From assembly GCA_034769895.1 (NCBI GenBank), contig CM068373.1:440119080-440183079 (forward strand): a DNA stretch of 64,000 bases. The letters run 5' to 3'. Shown in pieces: positions 59,180 to 64,000 of the stretch. Position numbers and translations under genes: made by a program. The first letter of the stretch is position 1, and the number at the start of each line of letters is the position of its first letter. The stretch comes from Magicicada septendecula (lineage: Eukaryota; Arthropoda; Insecta; Hemiptera; Cicadidae). The notes beneath the pieces were generated by a model, which saw only the letters and a program-made list of their open reading frames with translations, searched no databases and was not told the origin of the DNA.

Positions 59180-59950
59180 GTGTTTGGGGTATGTTTCTAG
59201 AAAACTTTTGAATGTATCAATCTATTTTCGTAAAGCTTGGCGCGCGTGTTCATATTTTTACCCCTACAGACCTTACATGTTGTTAAGATTGATCCTCCTC
59301 AAAATGATAGGACGATAAAAACTGAGGGGAATAATTTTTGAAAAAGCACAATAATTCGTGTAGGCTATCAGAATAAAAAGAATTTTAGACAAAAATAGTG
59401 CCCAGTTTTGGAGATTTCAAAATTTGTTGTCACCAGATTTCAAACAGTGAATTTACGTTTTGAAAAACTTGCAAAACTCTATTGGGGCTATCGGATCAAG
59501 CGTAGTCTGAATATATTCAATTTTGGAAACTTCAAAGAAACCATAATCCTAAAAAATGGACCAAACATTTGAAATAATGCATAAATAATGCCGGATATCA
59601 GAGTAAAGAAAATTTAACCGAATGTAATGTTTATTATGAAATTATTAACGTTTGTGTCATTATGGGACAAAAATTGAAGTCAAAATTTTAAGAAACTTTA
59701 TGAACGTCTGTTCACGTTACGTGGAATTTTATTCAAATACAAACTCGGTATCTTGACTAATTTGACGAAGTTAATATCTGTCAACACATCTTGAAAATTT
59801 TGGACCGACTTCAAAAATTTTGGGTGTTCAGTTTCCAAAAATTTTACGTATGGTTATCAGTTATAAATAGGGTATTTGTGAAAACGCGTAGGCGTAACTT
59901 CAGACGTGAGCACTATTCCAATCTTTATAAACTTCTATTTCCAGTTGTTA
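59180..59950 (-). repeat. Dispersed repeat T, copy 2
   Basis: Inverted relative to 47340-48160. The shared order includes TGTGAAAACGCGTA, CAAATACAAACTCGGTATC and GTTAATATCTGTCA-like words. Confidence 0.65.
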
Positions 59951-59989
59951 CAAATAAAAACTAACAAACAATCAAATCATCATCGTCTT

Positions 59990-60480
59990 CACATCACGAC
60001 TTAGGCAAGACATAGGCATAGGCTGTTCCGCCTTCAAAGATCCTCCAGCCATCTGTTTGTGGGTCTACCCACACACCTGTGTCATATAGGTTTATTTTTC
60101 CAGACTTGTTTGGCCAGTCTTGAATCTGACATTCTTTCTAATGGTTCTTTCTACCATATAATCTTTTAATCTTTCATTCAAGTTGAAAACTTAAATTTAT
60201 TCTCATTCTTCATACGATCAAGTTTAAAACACCTTTTAGCTCCTCTCAAGAACCCCATTTCTGAGGCCTGTATTTTAGTTTCTTGTCTCTTGGTTATCGT
60301 CCATATTTCACACCCATATGACAGTACAGAGACTGCCATAACTTTGTAAAACTTTAATTTTGTCTCTCGACGTACCTTGCTTCTAAAAATACTAATGTAT
60401 TGATTGTACCACAGATCGTCTGAAACTTGCCTAACTTACATCAGCATCATAATTCTTATCATAGACAATATCATTTCCCA
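59990..60480 (-). pseudogene. LINE ORF2 C-terminal fragment, family A-like
   Basis: Minus-strand translation in shifting frames gives LGKFQTICGTIN near 60430, then FYKVMAVSVLSYGCEIWTIT near 60350-60290, and KIQASEMGFLRGAKRC near 60270-60230. Past 60200 the reading becomes patchy, ending with RLAKQVWKN, VGRPTNRWLEDL and RRNSLC near 60110-60010. The order and spacing match family A (YGCETW, then the basic helix, then the GRPRxRW block). Many stops; 5'-truncated. Confidence 0.75.
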
Positions 60481-61872
60481 AATATTTAAAGTGGTTCATC
60501 TGTTCTTTAATTTGATAATTAATTATTATTTTCAAACAACTGAATAGGAGACAGTTTTCAAGGTTGCAATTACAGTACGGGCTACTTGTTTACACCAAAC
60601 ATTGTTCCCGTTACACCAAACAATAATTATTGTTATTTATTTCGACGAAATGTGTATGTTTGATCGGTTTGAATATAATACTTTGGAATAATCGTAAAAA
60701 AAAAAACAGTAATTCTGAGATTCAAACTGCAGGATAAACGCATGGATTGCAAACGCACAATGACTTATTTTGTCTATGAACTTGTAACACTAAAATTAAA
60801 TAATGATAAACACAGCTGTAGGCTATCCCTGTTTTCTATTCTTCCTCTCTTTGTTACACACATTCTGCCTCACGTGCTCAGGTTGTTTTTTGTGTATAGC
60901 CCTAATTATACAAACGATTTAACTTTTAAACTCGAGGTTCCCTCTGTCGTACAACCAAACGTAGTTTCCCTGACATCTTGGCCCCCGTTTGTAGTTTCCT
61001 ATTTAGTCAGTTGTTCGTCGGATGCTTTGCGCGTTTGGGGCGGTTGCTGTTTGTTAAAAAAGTGCTTAGTCCGTTAAAAGTATGCGTCCCTTTATTGATT
61101 TCATGTTGTTATGATCACTTATGTTGATTTGTAGTCCACTCAATTATTAATAATTAAAAATGACGGTTCCCCTTTTTTTCCTACTAAGAATTATGGGCGT
61201 ATCAGAACGCGGTTAGTGTCCGTATGATATGTAAAGTGCGCACTCGGTCAGGGATTAACAGTAATAGTACCTTCCAAATACCTACTCCCTCTCTTTACGA
61301 TACCTCCCTCAAATTAAAATGATCTGCTTGCCTTGAGTTTTGTGTCTCATTTTCTCTTGTCATCATAACATTTCTGAGCGTTTTTTATAAATAATGGAAG
61401 CGACTCGGTTTTTTTGATACGTAGTAGACAGGTGATAATTGTGGATGGGAAATCTTTCCGTGAGTGTAAGTATTAGAAGATGAGAATATCTTTCGGAGGT
61501 ATTCAGTGCGTGATTGGAAGGCAGCAGTTCACACGTTGGGACTTGACGATGAAACATAATTTCCATCATTATCACGTATAATTATATCATACAATATCAT
61601 ACAATTAACTGGAAAATCATAAGCAGTGCAGCATAGAGGAAAGCAGAAGATGACGTTTTGGACTGTCATAGATCATCAATCATACCAATGAAAATGCTTT
61701 CGTACGTTTGATAACATGAGGGCGAGCGATATCAATTGCGTACGCCAAAATATCTAAGTTATTAAATAATTGTAAATAAATATAAAAGATAAAAATATAA
61801 TGAAGAAATGATAAAAAGTAAAAAAAAAGTGAATAAAATAAAGAACGTAGGCTTTCAAGGCCGATATTTGAC
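60481..61872. other. Non-coding stretch, nothing recognised
   Basis: Chance frames of up to 111 codons. ATATGTAAAGTGCGCACTCG at 61227-61246 recurs inverted at 63531-63550. Confidence 0.5.
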
Positions 61873-62219
61873 TGTAAAGTAACTGCCGAGGTGTTAGGCC
61901 GTGGTCCAACATTATTAAAATTATGGTTGCTATCTAACAGCTGGTCCATGACAGCAGCCCCGTCAACATAAACTCTAGGCCTATGTGAAACACTGAACAA
62001 AATCACAAAAGTGGGGCTTACTACTACCTTTTCCCGCCATACTGAAGAAGGGCGTCGTTGGCCGGCCGAAACGTCTGTCCTTGTTGTTTTTGTGATTTTG
62101 TCGAGTGTTTTATATATAGTTTATGTTGACGGGGCTGCTGTCATGGACCAGCTGTTAGATAGCAACCATAATTTTAATAAAGCTCGACGACGACCTAACA
62201 GTCCGGCAGTTGTTTTACA
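61873..62219. repeat. Inverted repeat with a ribozyme-like loop (Penelope-type)
   Basis: Arms 61873-62010 and 62087-62219 share CGTCAACATAAACT, CAGCTGGTCCATGACAGCAG and TTATGGTTGCTATCTAACAG in opposite orientation. The 76-bp loop holds the hammerhead-like motif. Mirrored terminal repeats are a known arrangement in Penelope-like elements. The two look-alike frames in the arms are not genes. Confidence 0.8.
62042..62077 (+). ncRNA. Hammerhead-ribozyme-like motif (CTGAAGA core)
   Basis: CTGAAGA, then AGGGCGTCGTTGGCCGGCC, then GAAACGTC. The core strands fit the CUGANGA and GAAA consensus with N=A, and the GC-rich middle can fold. One extra base precedes the stem, as in the other copies. Confidence 0.45.
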
Positions 62220-62379
62220 ATAGAAAAAAAAACTTTAACCACAACAGATATCGTATGTCTGACAGTCCTAAGTTTGGATATAGTGGGAAGGACGTTTTCT
62301 CAAATTTCTGTACGCAAGATATGTACGGAAAACAATGCAGGAAGGGAAGGAGTGAGAGACATAACGGAGAGTAAACGGT
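62220..62379. other. Short gap, nothing recognised
   Basis: Separates the Penelope-type repeat from the Harbinger element. Confidence 0.5.
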
Positions 62380-62724
62380 CGTTTACACGGTTCAAGTTTA
62401 CTGGCTTCAAGCACTTGAAATCAAGCTACTTTCCTTATACTATCCCTGTGTAAACGGTTGTGGAAAGTAACTTCCCACTGTCCGGACAATGGAAAGTAGA
62501 GTTGGCCTAGCGTCAAGTTTTGTTGCCACTTGAAAGTCACGTGACTCACTTTCCTATCCTACTGTCTCCGTCTAGACGGCTTCTTGACTACTTGCCTTCA
62601 AGCAGTCAAGGGGATCGGTCTTACGTCTTCAGTGCGCAGTCGGCTTTTAGTGTATTGTTTTCTCTGTGAGGTGATTCTGCAGTTCTCGTTAAAATATTTT
62701 AAAGTCATTAATTTTAATATTAAC

Positions 62725-63013
62725 ATGAGTAAGTGGAATACAAATGATATACACGAGTTTCTTGCTATATACAGAAAAATATGACATTTTGTGGAATATT
62801 AAGCGGAGTGACTATTCTAACAAAAATGTAAGGTATGCATATTTTCAAAAACTTATCAGTGAAGTTAAAGAAACAGGTTTAGACGTCACAATTACTACTG
62901 AACTATTAATTAAAACCGTAAGAACGGTTTATTGCCAAGAACTTGCAAAAATCCTAAAGTCCGAAAAGAGTGGGGCGGCCACTGATGAAATATACAGTAT
63001 AAACCAAAATTAA
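62725..63013 (+). pseudogene. MADF-domain DNA-binding protein of a Harbinger element, one frameshift
   Basis: The start MSKWNTNDIHEFLAIYRK lies at 62725. The frame breaks at an A5 run near 62776-62780 and resumes with YDILWNIKRSDYSNKNVRYA, then FQKLISEVKETG, IKTVRTVYCQELAKI, and a GAATDEIYSI end at 63013. FLxxYRxYPxLWxIKxxxYxN is the start of the MADF (Myb/SANT-like) fold, and RTxYxxEL with SGAGTDDIY is typical of Harbinger-linked MADF proteins, which partner the transposase in binding element ends. Only a single one-base indel breaks it, so the decay is recent. Confidence 0.8.
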
Positions 63014-63447
63014 GTTGGTTTAAAGCAGCAGACGCAGTTGATTTCCAGCTTTGTTCTTGAGGGAATTGCATTTCTCATGGTAGTATTTGTTCTACTTATT
63101 TTTGCTTCAACGTTTCCTAATAGCTCCTTAAATTTCTGTACTGTCATCCTTAGATGAGTTTTGTAAGACGAAGGATCTTCATCTGCCAACTCGCGTAACA
63201 GTGTTGAAGAGGCACCATAGATTTTCCTTCTAGCTATCCATGTTCTCACCCACCTCCGAGTTCGCTTTCTCTGTCTGTTGACATTTTCCGTTGTATCATC
63301 CAGTAGATTTTTGCACAATGAGTTCACCAACAGTTTAACTGCAGTACGACGCACCTTTCTACTCGACAGTTCAAACAAAAATGAATGTAGTGGCGTTAAG
63401 TACTTGACGCTTCCACTTTCCCCGTGTAGACAGAATTCAGATGTCAA
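63010..63447 (-). pseudogene. Harbinger transposase N-terminus, truncated
   Basis: Of 145 codons, the recognisable part is RKRTRRWVRTWIARRKIYGA, then LLRELADEDPSSYKTHLRMT, FKELLGNVEAKI and TTMRNAIPSRTKLEI. In Harbinger transposases RRWWVRPWLxRRxxxG, DxxSYKNFLRM and MRNAIPPxEKLAITLRFLA lie just before the DDE domain. Here the frame ends a few codons after KLEI, so the whole DDE nuclease domain is deleted. The start at 63447 lies inside the terminal repeat and is doubtful; the true start cannot be fixed. The 3' end meets the MADF gene end to end with 4 bp overlap. Confidence 0.8.
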
Positions 63448-63498
63448 GTTTACTTGACTTCAAGTACTTGAAGCCAGTAAACTTGAACCGTGTAAACG

Positions 63499-64000
63499 AA
63501 GGACGGTCGAGAGAGAGAGAGAGCAGGTAGCGAGTGCGCACTTTACATATTCCTCTAGCGGCCTAGTTTTTTGACATGTTTATGACCATAACAAAGTGCA
63601 CAGATTACATACTACCAGAATTATTACTCAACTGTACAATTTTGTATAAAATAAATGTATTATGTAGACGGTATCAATTTTAAAACTATTTTGTATTTTT
63701 TAAGTATCTTTCTACGCCCCCCCCCCTTATGTTAAACCCATGGTCGAGTCGATATTTGTCTAGGACAATTCATTAACAAATAAAACGTATAGAGTTAGTT
63801 GCTGATTGTTATGCGATACGACTATACGACTGACAATAAGGAAGTACATAGCTTACTGTCGCGACTTTACAGTCGGCTTGAATTACGTCTACAGTGTCGC
63901 CACAATGTATAATGTCTGCATCAACGATCGTAATGCTATAAACAACGTTGCTAATGCTTAAACAACAACAAACGTATAGATATCGTTTTACATAGTGAAT
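63499..64000. other. Non-coding stretch, nothing recognised
   Basis: Short (GA)n near 63509-63523, the inverted 20-mer at 63531-63550 and a C10+ run near 63716-63726. No gene. Confidence 0.5.

Larger units (their letters stand above)
62380..63498. mobile_element. PIF/Harbinger element, internally deleted, about 1.12 kb
   Basis: The left end CGTTTACACGGTTCAAGTTT continues ACTGGCTTCAAGCACTTGAA. The right end near 63450-63498 is its inverted copy. Between them are two convergent partial genes, a MADF protein on the plus strand and a Harbinger transposase N-terminus on the minus strand, a layout known from PIF/Harbinger transposons. The catalytic part of the transposase is missing, so the element would need help in trans. 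The exact ends and the expected 3-bp duplication are not certain. Confidence 0.8.

Noticed and set aside
61680..62223. Two proteins sharing a VYVDGAAVMDQLLDSNHN segment
   Set aside because: They are the two arms of one inverted repeat read from opposite strands, without coding homology.

Overview
The window looks like intergenic DNA from a large, AT-rich, repeat-laden insect genome. Degenerate LINE, jockey, Penelope-like, hAT, mariner/Tc1, Merlin and PIF/Harbinger relics are mixed with very long perfect microsatellites. A cockroach, termite or other hemimetabolous insect would fit, but that is an impression from the repeat mix and not a placement. I see no convincing host gene, tRNA, rRNA, operon or CRISPR array. 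Every coding stretch I recognise belongs to a transposable element, and every one is broken by frameshifts, stops or truncation.

Layout. 0-7 kb: a LINE 3' fragment, a BED-finger/CGGBP1-like (hAT-derived) pseudogene, a CpG-rich island that may be an LTR, and a decayed IS630/Tc1-type transposase. 6.8-14.6 kb: a 440-bp palindrome, a 1.4-kb non-autonomous hAT element with target-site duplication, a jockey RT pseudogene, a Tc1-like transposase with a DUF4817-type N-terminus, and a Merlin deletion derivative with 112-bp TIRs. 16-28 kb: several LINE 3' halves ending in GAA-type microsatellites, an inverted duplication of a LINE end plus its flank, and one LINE split by about 4.4 kb of T-rich DNA. 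28-36 kb: two more LINE ends, a hAT element with a perfect 8-bp duplication, and Penelope-like pieces. 36-48 kb: AT-rich LTR-like sequence, then two 300-bp direct repeats enclosing a mariner pseudogene fused to a nine-copy 163-bp satellite. 48-64 kb: a foldback element, a LINE whose RT C-terminal codons have been amplified into a 22-copy satellite, a small MITE, a Penelope-type inverted repeat and a PIF/Harbinger derivative with a MADF gene.

The most notable items are the satellite built from about 35 codons of a LINE ORF (about 55.1-57.4 kb, higher-order periods of about 422 and 528 bp) and at least five dispersed hammerhead-ribozyme-like motifs that appear to mark Penelope-like repeats. The relics form no pathway together. 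What the window shows is turnover: insertion, nesting, inverted duplication, microsatellite growth at LINE 3' ends, and tandem amplification of element pieces.
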